From the NCBI GenBank assembly GCA_900556535.1, contig USPI01000029.1:1-11209 (forward strand): a stretch of 11,209 nt of DNA. Direction: 5' to 3'. Origin of the DNA: an uncultured Eubacteriales bacterium. GTDB lineage: Bacteria; Bacillota; Clostridia; Oscillospirales; Oscillospiraceae. Positions 1-7,648 of the stretch are shown here, one piece after another. The first letter of the stretch is position 1, and every line of letters starts with the position of its first letter. The notes beneath the pieces were generated by a model, which saw only the letters and a list, made by a program, of their open reading frames with translations, was not told the DNA's origin and did no database searches. A program made the position numbers and the translations under genes.

Positions 1-32
1 GCTTTTATAATACTAAAGGGGACAATTTTTTT

Positions 33-1031
33 ATGAAGCTCACGAAACAGCGTTTACTCACCCTCGCGCTCGCGCTTTGCATGGTGCTTTCCGCGTTTTT
101 GGGGATATGCTCCGTGCAGGTCGCGGCACAGGAGGATATTTCCTCGTCCGACTGGATGAAATACGTGGACGGAAACACTAAGCTCAGCTCGGTTTCCATT
201 CCCGGCACTCACGACAGCTGCACCGAATTTGTCGCTCTGCGATATATCTTTCAGTGCCAAAACACCGGCATTGCCGCGCAGCTCGAAAACGGCTACCGTT
301 ATCTCGATATGCGTCTGGCTCTTGACGGAAAGGGCGACGAGCAGACGCTCATACTAAAGCACAACTTCGCTAAATGCAAGAGCTCCGCTTCCCTGTTTTC
401 AAAGGCGCTGAGCCTTGACGACGTGCTCAAGGACATATATTCCTTCCTTGACGAGCACCCGACGGAGACCGTCATCATGTGCATGAAAGCGGAAAACAGC
501 AAGGACGACGTTGCCGCGGTACAAAAGCTTCTGAATAACGCCATCGAGGCGCGCGAGGAGTCGTGGTATCTGGCAAATGAGATACCGACCCTTGACGAGG
601 TCAGAGGCAAGATAGTGCTCGCTGCCCGCTTTGAGGATAAGCTGGAGCTCGGCGAGGATAAATGCGGTCTGCGCTTTATGTGGGACGATCAGGGCGATCG
701 CACGGTAATTGCCGAGCCCCGCGCCGAGTTTGCCATAAACGAGAATGCCGCTCTTGTCGTGCAGGACCGATATAACTACAACGTTTCCGACAAGACAGAC
801 GCCATTACGCTCGGCTTGGAGGACTGCCCGGCATCGGATGAATGCTTTTTCCTCAACTTCACCTCCACGAGCGGAAGCGGCAGGGTCGGACATCCGAAGA
901 AATACGCAAAGAGCATCAACGCCTTTCTGAATGATTACGACTGGCAGGATAATACCTGCTACGGCGTCGTAATTGTTGATTTCGCAACGGAGGAAATTGC
1001 GAAAAACATCTACTCGACCAATTTTGATTAA
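33..1031 (+). CDS. Secreted phosphatidylinositol-specific phospholipase C-like protein (PI-PLC X domain)
   Basis: A 332-residue protein with a signal peptide: basic start (MKLTKQR), a hydrophobic core over about residues 8-30 and a likely signal peptidase I site after VAA (residue 32). The only Cys near the core (C26) does not fit a lipobox, so it is probably released rather than lipid-anchored. The mature part matches bacterial PI-PLC X domains: IPGTHDS with His60 and Asp61, YLDMR with Asp92 and Arg94, LKHNF with the second His110, Lys152 in the CMKAE strand, then VQDRY (244-248) and VIVDFA (313-318) late in the barrel. In this family two histidines act as general base and acid to cleave phosphatidylinositol or glycosyl-PI into diacylglycerol and a cyclic inositol phosphate. 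Substrate is not provable here. The start is supported by AAAGGGG at 15-21, about 11 bases before the ATG. No GPI-like or sortase anchor is seen at the C-terminus. Confidence 0.88.
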   Translation: MKLTKQRLLTLALALCMVLSAFLGICSVQVAAQEDISSSDWMKYVDGNTKLSSVSIPGTHDSCTEFVALRYIFQCQNTGIAAQLENGYRYLDMRLALDGKGDEQTLILKHNFAKCKSSASLFSKALSLDDVLKDIYSFLDEHPTETVIMCMKAENSKDDVAAVQKLLNNAIEAREESWYLANEIPTLDEVRGKIVLAARFEDKLELGEDKCGLRFMWDDQGDRTVIAEPRAEFAINENAALVVQDRYNYNVSDKTDAITLGLEDCPASDECFFLNFTSTSGSGRVGHPKKYAKSINAFLNDYDWQDNTCYGVVIVDFATEEIAKNIYSTNFD

Positions 1032-1034
1032 ATA

Positions 1035-1067
1035 GCAAAAAGCCTGCCTAACGGCAGGCTTTTTTGC
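1035..1067. terminator. Bidirectional intrinsic terminator between the PI-PLC and nitrilase genes
   Basis: AGCCTGCC at 1041-1048 pairs with GGCAGGCT at 1053-1060 around a TAAC loop. An A-run precedes the stem (1037-1041) and a T-run follows it (1060-1065), so the hairpin has a U-tract on either strand. It sits between two convergent genes (stop codons at 1029-1031 on + and 1071-1073 on -) and can end both transcripts. Confidence 0.9.
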
Positions 1068-1070
1068 GTC

Positions 1071-1991
1071 TTATTTTTCGTGTACGATGAGCTCGAGCAC
1101 GTCGGGGCGGGCATAGTGACCGATGGCGTCATGCTCCATTTTGCACGCTGCGGGCAGGCTCATATCAAGCTCGGCGTAGATTATTCTCTCCTCGTCCCAG
1201 ACAGGCTCCGTGAGATAGTGTCCGTACGGGTCAATTACGCAGCTGCCGCCGCGGCAGACCATTTCCGGCTGACGCTCTGCCGCATCGCTCTCGTTGAGGT
1301 CTGCGGGATAGGAGGATTTTCGCACTATCATATCCGCATTTATGAAATAGCACTTGCCCTCGATGGCGATGTGCTGAATGGTCGCGTGCCACTCGGGATT
1401 GTCGTTGGTGTTCGGGGAAATGTATATCGTGATGCCCTTCTGATACAGAGCCACGCGCGCAAGCGGCATATAGCTTTCCCAGCAGATAAGGCTGCCGATA
1501 GGCCCCCACGGAGTCTCGGTCACGGGGAAATAGTCTCGGTTTGCGTCTCCCCACACTACGCGCTCGGTTCCCGTGGGCTTGAGCTTGCGATGCACCTTGA
1601 ATTTTCCGTCGGGTTCGAAGATGGCGTTACTGTTATAAAGAGTGCCGCTTACGGCGTCGCGCTCGGAAAAGCCGATGCTGACATACGCGCCTGCGCGCTT
1701 TGCCGCCTCTGCAAGCTCGTTAAACTCCGCATCGCCGACAACGATCGAGGCGTCGGAGTATCTCATCCAGTCCTCCCTGCCGGCTTCGGTTCTTTTTCCC
1801 ATGCTGAAGCCGAAATTCATGCCTATCGGGTAGCCGGGGATAAAAAGCTCCGGGAAAACGACGAGGTCGGGCTTATTTTCGGCGGCGGCGTCAACATATT
1901 TAACCGTCTTTTCGACCGAGGCCTTCTTATCGAACATAGATGGCTCCGCCTGCACAAGGGCGAGCCGGCAGATTTTTTCGACGTCTTTCAT
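1071..1991 (-). CDS. Nitrilase (carbon-nitrogen hydrolase, aliphatic/aromatic nitrilase branch)
   Basis: A 306-residue cytoplasmic hydrolase of the nitrilase superfamily. The catalytic triad is visible: Glu48 in FPELFIPGYP, Lys136 in VHRKLKPT and nucleophile Cys170 in SLICWESYMPL. The CWE motif, the TGTER segment (140-144) and the C-terminal GHYARPDVLEL are typical of true nitrilases (R-CN to carboxylate plus ammonia, EC 3.5.5.x) rather than the amidase or N-carbamoyl branches. Substrate cannot be read from sequence. The frame extends 20 codons further upstream, but this start is preferred: AAAGGAG lies 9 bases before it, homology begins at once (ICRLALVQAEPS), and the likely promoter would start transcription downstream of the longer start. 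It is monocistronic, between two terminators. A cyanide hydratase or a dedicated small-amide hydrolase is possible but less likely. Confidence 0.88.
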   Translation of the reverse strand: MKDVEKICRLALVQAEPSMFDKKASVEKTVKYVDAAAENKPDLVVFPELFIPGYPIGMNFGFSMGKRTEAGREDWMRYSDASIVVGDAEFNELAEAAKRAGAYVSIGFSERDAVSGTLYNSNAIFEPDGKFKVHRKLKPTGTERVVWGDANRDYFPVTETPWGPIGSLICWESYMPLARVALYQKGITIYISPNTNDNPEWHATIQHIAIEGKCYFINADMIVRKSSYPADLNESDAAERQPEMVCRGGSCVIDPYGHYLTEPVWDEERIIYAELDMSLPAACKMEHDAIGHYARPDVLELIVHEK

Positions 1992-2000
1992 GGGGCATTT

Positions 2001-2007
2001 CTCCTTT
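2001..2007 (-). promoter_or_regulatory. Ribosome binding site that fixes the nitrilase start
   Basis: AAAGGAG on the minus strand, 9 bases before the ATG at 1991. No comparable site precedes the upstream in-frame start at 2051. Confidence 0.75.
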
Positions 2008-2022
2008 GCAAAGCATGGAAAT

Positions 2023-2051
2023 ATTTTAGCACAGGAAAATGCGGTGTACAA
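2023..2051 (-). promoter_or_regulatory. Candidate sigma-A promoter of the nitrilase gene (extended -10)
   Basis: On the minus strand: -10 TAAAAT at 2023-2028, one mismatch to consensus, preceded by TGC to give an extended TGn -10 (TGTGC overall), and a weak -35 TTGTAC at 2046-2051 with a 17-base spacer. The predicted transcript start, near 2016, leaves about a 25-base leader carrying the ribosome binding site. The -35 box lies right beside the eno terminator T-tract. Confidence 0.65.
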
Positions 2052-2052
2052 G

Positions 2053-2086
2053 AAAAAAGTGTCCGGAAGTTTTCCTTCCGGACACT
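2053..2086 (-). terminator. Intrinsic terminator of the pgk-tpiA-gpmI-eno operon
   Basis: A perfect 12-base-pair stem, AGTGTCCGGAAG at 2058-2069 with CTTCCGGACACT at 2075-2086, and a 5-base loop. On the minus strand it is followed by six T residues (A-run at 2053-2058 on +). It starts 17 bases after the eno stop codon. Confidence 0.93.
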
Positions 2087-2103
2087 GAATTTATAGGGTC
2101 AAA

Positions 2104-3408
<1,305 letters not shown>

Positions 3409-3421
3409 TTATTTATCCATT

Positions 3422-4939
3422 TTATTTAACTATAAGCGTTTTGCCGCTCATGACTGCGGGCTGTGTGATGCCCATAATATCGAGCATCGTCGGCGCAATG
3501 TCCGAAAGGCGTCCGGAGTCTCTGAGCTTAACACCGTCACAGCATACCACAAACGGAACGGGATTGGTAGTGTGTGCGGTATTTATTTTTCCGTCGGGGT
3601 TGAGCATACAGTCGGCGTTGCCGTGGTCGGCAGTCACGCACAGGACCGTGTCGGGCATGCTCTTTGCCGCGTCATACACCTTGCCCATGCATTCGTCAAC
3701 GGTCTCCACAGCCTTGACAGCAGCGTCGAGAACGCCGGTGTGACCGACCATGTCGCAGTTTGCGAAGTTGCAGATGATCATCTCATACTTATCGCTCTTA
3801 ATCGCCTCGACACACTTATCAGCGACCGCCGCGGCGCTCATTTCGGGAATGAGGTCGTAGGTCGGGAACTGCTTGGGAGACGGAACGAGGCATCTCTCCT
3901 CGCCCTCGCAGGGCTTCTCTACGCCGCCGTTAAAGAAGAACGTGACATGGGCGTACTTCTCCGTCTCGGCAACGCGGAACTGCTTATAGCCCTTTTCCGA
4001 GACTATCTCGCCGAGCGTGCTCTCAAGCTTTTCGGGCGGATAGGCAATGGGCAGCGTGAGCGCCTCGTCGTACTGCGCGGTGCAGACGAAGCTGAGGGGA
4101 TACACTGTCTTTTTGCGCGCAAAGCCGTCAAAATCAGGCAGGTTGAGCGCCCACGTTATCTCTCTTGCGCGGTCGGGGCGGAAGTTCATGAATATGACGC
4201 TGTCGCCCTCGTTTATGACGCCGTCAGGTCTGCACACGACGGGCTTTACGAATTCGTCGGACACATCGGCGGCGTAGCTGTCCTCGACCGCCTTGACGGG
4301 GTCGGGCTCGTTTACGCCCTCGCCGCAGACGATGGCGTTATACGCAAGCTCCACTCTGTCCCAGCGCTTGTCGCGGTCCATGCCGTAAAATCTGCCCTGA
4401 AGCGTTGCTATTTTTGCGTTTCCGAGGCTCTCGCACTTGTCGGCAAGCTGCTTTACATACTCCGCTGCGCTTCTGGGCGGAACGTCGCGTCCGTCAAGGA
4501 AGCAGTGGACAAACACCTTGTCAAGTCCGCGGCGCTTTGCCATGTCGAGAGCGGCAAAGATATGCTCAATGTGGCTGTGCACTCCGCCGTCGGAGAGAAG
4601 CCCCATGATGTGCAGCGCCTTACCGTTTGCCTTGGCATCATCCATTGCCTTAACGTAGGCGGGATTTTCGAAAAAACTGCCGTCGGAAATTGCGTTGCTT
4701 ATGCGCGGCAGATCCTGAAACACGACTCTGCCCGCTCCGATGTTGGTATGGCCGACCTCGCTGTTGCCCATCTGACCGTCCGGCAGACCGACGTCAAGGC
4801 CGGAGGCGGAGAGCTCGGTGTGGGCGTTTTCGGCAAATATCCTGTCAAGATTGGGCTTTTTGGCAAGGCTTATGGCGTTGCCGCCGCCTGCCGGAGCCAT
4901 GCCGAAGCCGTCCATTATAACGAGAACGCACTTACTCAT
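3422..4939 (-). CDS. gpmI: 2,3-bisphosphoglycerate-independent phosphoglycerate mutase
   Basis: Interconverts 3- and 2-phosphoglycerate with two bound metal ions (Mn2+ in this family, EC 5.4.2.12). The 505 residues match the alkaline phosphatase-superfamily mutase: MDGFG with metal ligand Asp10, phospho-acceptor Ser60 in MGNSEVGHTNIGAGR, SDGGVHSH (His121), DGRDVPP (149-155), QGRFYGMDRD (181-190), NFRPDRARE (Arg254, Arg257), TEKYAHVTFFFNGG (326-339), NCDMVGHTG (Asp396, His400), TADHGN (Asp438, His439) and HTTNP (His456). The frame is open 11 codons further upstream, but this ATG gives the family N-terminus (MSKCVLVIMDGFG) and has GAGGG 6 bases after correcting for AAGAAA spacing. It overlaps the tpiA stop by 8 bases (ATGAGTAA), which suggests translational coupling. 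eno follows after 28 bases. Confidence 0.97.
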   Translation of the reverse strand: MSKCVLVIMDGFGMAPAGGGNAISLAKKPNLDRIFAENAHTELSASGLDVGLPDGQMGNSEVGHTNIGAGRVVFQDLPRISNAISDGSFFENPAYVKAMDDAKANGKALHIMGLLSDGGVHSHIEHIFAALDMAKRRGLDKVFVHCFLDGRDVPPRSAAEYVKQLADKCESLGNAKIATLQGRFYGMDRDKRWDRVELAYNAIVCGEGVNEPDPVKAVEDSYAADVSDEFVKPVVCRPDGVINEGDSVIFMNFRPDRAREITWALNLPDFDGFARKKTVYPLSFVCTAQYDEALTLPIAYPPEKLESTLGEIVSEKGYKQFRVAETEKYAHVTFFFNGGVEKPCEGEERCLVPSPKQFPTYDLIPEMSAAAVADKCVEAIKSDKYEMIICNFANCDMVGHTGVLDAAVKAVETVDECMGKVYDAAKSMPDTVLCVTADHGNADCMLNPDGKINTAHTTNPVPFVVCCDGVKLRDSGRLSDIAPTMLDIMGITQPAVMSGKTLIVK

Positions 4940-5711
4940 TTTCTTCCCTCGCAGCAGCGACGATGGTCGCAAAATCGGCAGGCTTGAGCGACGCGCCGCC
5001 TATGAGACCGCCGTCAACGTCGGGCTGTGCCAGAAGCTCGGCCGCGTTCTTGGCGTTCATGCTGCCGCCGTAGAGAATGCTGACGCTTCTTGCGGGGCGT
5101 GCGCCGTACATATCGCGGATGATGGAGCGGATGTAGCAGCAGACCTCCTGAGCCTGCTCGCTGGTTGCGGTCTTGCCGGTGCCGATGGCCCAGATGGGCT
5201 CATATGCGATGACGCAGCGGCGCAGTGCGGTCGCGTCAACGCCGTGCAGTGCTGCGCGCACCTGATAGTTGATGTGAGCCATGGTCAGATCCATCTCGCG
5301 CTGCTCAAGGCTCTCGCCGACGCAGATGATCGGGTTGATGCCCTTTTCGAGAAGTGCGCGGGTCTTTGCGTTTACAAGCAGGTCGTCCTCGCCGTGATAC
5401 TCGCGGCGCTCGGAGTGACCGACGATGCAGTACTTAACGCCCGCGTCGGAGAGCTGGCTTGCGGAAATTTCGCCCGTGTATGCGCCCTTTTCGTACTTGG
5501 AAACGTCCTGAGCGCCGACGGCTATCTTGGCTTCCTTGCCCGCCTTGAGCATTGCCGCAATGTTGACTGCGGGAACGCACAGAACGGTCTCGCAAGACTT
5601 GACCTTGGGCATGAGCGGCTTTATCTCGTCGATAAAGGGCTTAACGTCACTCACGAGCATGTTCATTTTCCAGTTGCCGGCTATAATTGTCTTTCTGTAT
5701 TTGGTATTCAT
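4932..5711 (-). CDS. tpiA: Triosephosphate isomerase
   Basis: Interconverts dihydroxyacetone phosphate and glyceraldehyde 3-phosphate (EC 5.3.1.1). A full-length TIM barrel of 259 residues: AGNWKMN with Asn13 and Lys15, TGEISASQL (79-87), catalytic His99 in IVGHSERRE, catalytic base Glu171 in AYEPIWAIGTGKTAT (which includes the flexible loop 6), and the phosphate-binding segments LYGGSM (213-218) and GGLIGGASL (234-242). The start has a strong AAGGAGG site 7 bases upstream, and that site overlaps the pgk stop codon (TAAGGAGG). The gene end overlaps the gpmI start by 8 bases. It is second in the pgk-tpiA-gpmI-eno operon and in the same reading frame as pgk. Nothing in the sequence suggests impaired activity. 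Confidence 0.98.
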   Translation of the reverse strand: MNTKYRKTIIAGNWKMNMLVSDVKPFIDEIKPLMPKVKSCETVLCVPAVNIAAMLKAGKEAKIAVGAQDVSKYEKGAYTGEISASQLSDAGVKYCIVGHSERREYHGEDDLLVNAKTRALLEKGINPIICVGESLEQREMDLTMAHINYQVRAALHGVDATALRRCVIAYEPIWAIGTGKTATSEQAQEVCCYIRSIIRDMYGARPARSVSILYGGSMNAKNAAELLAQPDVDGGLIGGASLKPADFATIVAAAREENE

Positions 5712-5718
5712 GATATAC

Positions 5719-5725
5719 CCTCCTT
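5719..5725 (-). promoter_or_regulatory. tpiA ribosome binding site overlapping the pgk stop codon
   Basis: AAGGAGG, 7 bases before the tpiA ATG. The pgk TAA stop (5726-5724) supplies its first bases, so a ribosome ending pgk sits on the tpiA initiation site and re-initiation is likely. Confidence 0.85.
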
Positions 5726-6917
5726 ATTTATCAAGCAGGCAGGCTACGCCGGGCAGCTCCAGTCCCTCAAGGAACTCGAGCGAGGCGCCGCCGCCGGTGG
5801 AAATGTGGGTCATTTTGTCCGCAAAGCCGAGCTGCTCGACTGCCGCGGCGCTGTCGCCGCCGCCGACGATGGTCACGGCGCCGGACTCTGCGAGTGCCTT
5901 GGCAACGGCTCTCGTGCCGACCGCAAAGGCTTCAAACTCGAAAACGCCCATGGGTCCGTTCCACACTACGGTCTTTGCGCTCTTGATCGCCTCGGAGAAG
6001 AGCTCCACGGTCTTGGGACCGATGTCCAGTCCCATCCAGTCGGCAGGGATCTCATCGGAGGGAACTACCTTTCTCTCGCAGTCGGGCTTAAACTCGCTGC
6101 CGACGGCGGTGTCAACTGGCAGCAGGAGCTTTACGCCCTTTTCGGCTGCCTTTGCGATCATTTCGCGTGCGTAGTCGAGCTTATCCGCCTCAAGCAGGGA
6201 CGTGCCTATCTCGTGACCCATTGCCTTAATAAACGTGTAAGCCATGCCGCCGCCGATAATGATAGTGTCGGCCTTGTCAAGCAGGTTATTTATAACGCCG
6301 ATCTTATCGGAGACCTTTGCGCCGCCGAGCACCGCGACGAAGGGACGCGCGGGGTTATCAAGAGCCTTGCCCATGACGGACAGCTCCTTCTCGACGAGAA
6401 GACCCGCGTATGCAGGCAGGTACTTTGCAACGCCCGCAGTCGAGGCGTGAGCGCGGTGGACGGTGCCGAATGCGTCGGAAACGTAGAGGTCTGCCATCTC
6501 GCTGAGTGCCTTTGCGAAGTCGTCGCCGTTTTTCTCCTCGCGGATATCAAAGCGCAGGTTTTCAAGCAGCATTATCTGACCGGGCTTGAGAGCTGCGGCC
6601 TTTGCCTTTGCGTCCTCGCCGATGATGTCCTTTGCGAAGATGACCTCCATGCCGAGAAGCTCGGAAAGGCGCTTTGCAACGGGTGCGAGGGTGAGCTTTT
6701 CCTTCCACTCGCCCTTGGGCTTGCCGAGGTGGGAGCAGGCTATGACGGCGGCGCCGTTTTCAAGCAGATACTTAATGGTGGGAAGAGCCGCAACGATACG
6801 CTTATCGCTGGTTATCTCACCCGTTTCTTTGTTCTGGGGAACGTTGAAGTCGCAGCGCAGGAGAACCTTCTTGCCCTTCACATCCGCATCAAGTACGCTT
6901 TTTTTACTGTAATTCAT
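5724..6917 (-). CDS. pgk: Phosphoglycerate kinase
   Basis: Transfers phosphate from 1,3-bisphosphoglycerate to ADP, the first ATP-yielding step of glycolysis (EC 2.7.2.3). The 397 residues are the usual bacterial length. N-domain substrate site: LRCDFNVP (Arg21, Asp23, Asn25), Arg40, SHLGKPKG (62-69), LLENLRF with Arg122, and [12 protein letters not shown] with Arg155. Nucleotide domain: [12 protein letters not shown] (Lys201, Lys205), GGGMAYTF (222-229), [11 protein letters not shown] (Glu327) and [10 protein letters not shown] (351-360), followed by [13 protein letters not shown]. The ATG has AAAGGAG at 6925-6931, 7 bases upstream. It is the first glycolytic gene of the block. trmL ends 63 bases upstream on the same strand, and a 16-base near-perfect palindrome lies in that gap. 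No convincing -35/-10 pair is seen in the gap, so the promoter may be inside or upstream of trmL. Confidence 0.98.
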   Translation of the reverse strand: MNYSKKSVLDADVKGKKVLLRCDFNVPQNKETGEITSDKRIVAALPTIKYLLENGAAVIACSHLGKPKGEWKEKLTLAPVAKRLSELLGMEVIFAKDIIGEDAKAKAAALKPGQIMLLENLRFDIREEKNGDDFAKALSEMADLYVSDAFGTVHRAHASTAGVAKYLPAYAGLLVEKELSVMGKALDNPARPFVAVLGGAKVSDKIGVINNLLDKADTIIIGGGMAYTFIKAMGHEIGTSLLEADKLDYAREMIAKAAEKGVKLLLPVDTAVGSEFKPDCERKVVPSDEIPADWMGLDIGPKTVELFSEAIKSAKTVVWNGPMGVFEFEAFAVGTRAVAKALAESGAVTIVGGGDSAAAVEQLGFADKMTHISTGGGASLEFLEGLELPGVACLLDK

Positions 6918-6933
6918 AATAAAGCTCCTTTCC

Positions 6934-6949
6934 GTCGGAAAATTCCGAC
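6934..6949. repeat. Inverted repeat (operator-like) just upstream of pgk
   Basis: GTCGGAA at 6934-6940 and TTCCGAC at 6943-6949 form perfect 7-base arms around AA. It sits a few bases upstream of the pgk ribosome binding site. On the minus strand it is not followed by a T-run, so it is not a standard trmL terminator. It could be a protein-binding operator or a 5' leader hairpin. Confidence 0.6.
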
Positions 6950-6980
6950 ACGGTATTGAAAATTTACTTAATAACTGATA

Positions 6981-7466
6981 TTATTTCGCCATGGACCCTG
7001 TGTTCATGAGTCCGGGAAAGCCCTGCTGACGCAGAGCCTCATATGCGAGTATCGCAGCCGAGTTTGAAAGATTGAGGCTTCGCGCCTCGCTTACCATGGG
7101 GATCCTTATGCATCTGTCATAATACCGCTCGCGCAGCTCCTCGGGCAGCCCCGCAGTTTCCTTGCCGAGCATTATACTCACGCTCTCGCTGGAAAAATCG
7201 GCCTCGCAATATGCCCGCGGCGCCTTGGTCGTTGCAAGCCAAAGATCCTTGTCGCCGTTTTTCTCAAGGTATTCGTCGAGGTTTTCATAAACGCTGATAT
7301 CGACCAGATGCCAATAGTCAAGGCCGCAGCGCTTGACCGCTTTATCGGAGATGTCAAAGCCCAAAGGCTTTATAAGATGAAGGTGTGCGCCCGTTGCCGC
7401 GCAGGTTCTGGCAATTGCGCCGGTGTTATGCGGTATTTCAGGCTCGAGAAGCACGATGTTCAGCAT
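6981..7466 (-). CDS. trmL: tRNA (cytidine/uridine(34)-2'-O)-methyltransferase, SPOUT family
   Basis: Uses S-adenosylmethionine to 2'-O-methylate the wobble base of certain leucine tRNAs. At 161 residues it is the size of E. coli TrmL and B. subtilis CspR. Motifs: NIVLLEPEIPHNTGAIARTC at the N-terminus (Asn14), LIKPLGF (31-37), GLDYW (48-52), and the knotted SAM site formed by MLGKETAGLP (99-108) and RIPMVSEARSLNLSNSAAI (121-139). The frame extends upstream to a TTG at 7490, but the family N-terminus starts at this ATG. The ATG has only a weak GGGAT upstream at 7473-7477, so the start choice rests on homology. It is transcribed toward pgk from its own likely promoter; any link to glycolysis is positional. 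Confidence 0.93.
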   Translation of the reverse strand: MLNIVLLEPEIPHNTGAIARTCAATGAHLHLIKPLGFDISDKAVKRCGLDYWHLVDISVYENLDEYLEKNGDKDLWLATTKAPRAYCEADFSSESVSIMLGKETAGLPEELRERYYDRCIRIPMVSEARSLNLSNSAAILAYEALRQQGFPGLMNTGSMAK

Positions 7467-7509
7467 TATCTTATCCCATTTCGTTATCAAATATCTCTTT
7501 TACAGCTAT

Positions 7510-7520
7510 ATATTAGCACA
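7510..7520 (-). promoter_or_regulatory. Candidate extended -10 promoter of trmL
   Basis: On the minus strand, TGTGC followed by TAATAT (hexamer at 7510-7515) fits the TRTGn extended -10 of Gram-positive sigma-A promoters. No good -35 hexamer is found 17 bases upstream. The predicted start near 7503 leaves a leader of about 37 bases to the trmL ATG. It may also serve the pgk operon by read-through. Confidence 0.55.
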
Positions 7521-7572
7521 CTTTTCGCAAAAATCATGAACTATTTTGAGTTTTTTGATATTTGTTGCATTT

Positions 7573-7604
7573 TTGACAACTTTCCGCTCCGAGGGGCTTG
7601 TCAA
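7573..7604. repeat. Spaced inverted repeat in the trmL / radical SAM intergenic region
   Basis: TTGACAA at 7573-7579 and TTGTCAA at 7598-7604 are exact reverse complements, with 18 bases between them and half-site centres 25 bases apart. The first arm also contains TTGACA, a consensus -35 hexamer, but no -10 follows at 16-18 bases. The repeat lies 45-76 bases before the radical SAM gene. It is either an operator or chance; the 182-base gap between the divergent genes holds no RNA gene that I can see. Confidence 0.4.
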
Positions 7605-7648
7605 ACGCACCTTAAACCGACAATCTGCACATCTTGAAAGAGGAAAAA

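Noticed and set aside
6..11. TATAAT as a -10 box for the PI-PLC gene
   Set aside because: The implied transcript start, near 18, would cut through the ribosome binding site at 15-21, and any -35 lies outside the window.
1080..2096. A 338-codon open frame on the + strand opposite the nitrilase gene
   Set aside because: It starts inside the nitrilase gene right after the terminator, has no ribosome site and no recognisable motif.
6934..6949. The palindrome before pgk as a trmL terminator
   Set aside because: On the minus strand the stem is followed by GGAAAGGAG, not a T-run.
4818..6959. A 713-codon open frame on the + strand opposite tpiA and pgk
   Set aside because: tpiA and pgk share a frame and avoid TTA, CTA and TCA codons, which leaves the opposite strand free of stops. 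The translation has no recognisable domain and both sense genes are certain.
7467..7490. TTG start at 7490 for trmL, adding 8 residues
   Set aside because: Known TrmL/CspR proteins begin at the LNIVLLEPEIP segment, which matches the ATG at 7466. The TTG has no well-spaced ribosome site.
7573..7578. TTGACA as the -35 of the radical SAM gene promoter
   Set aside because: No -10-like hexamer lies 16-18 bases downstream; the sequence there is GC-rich.
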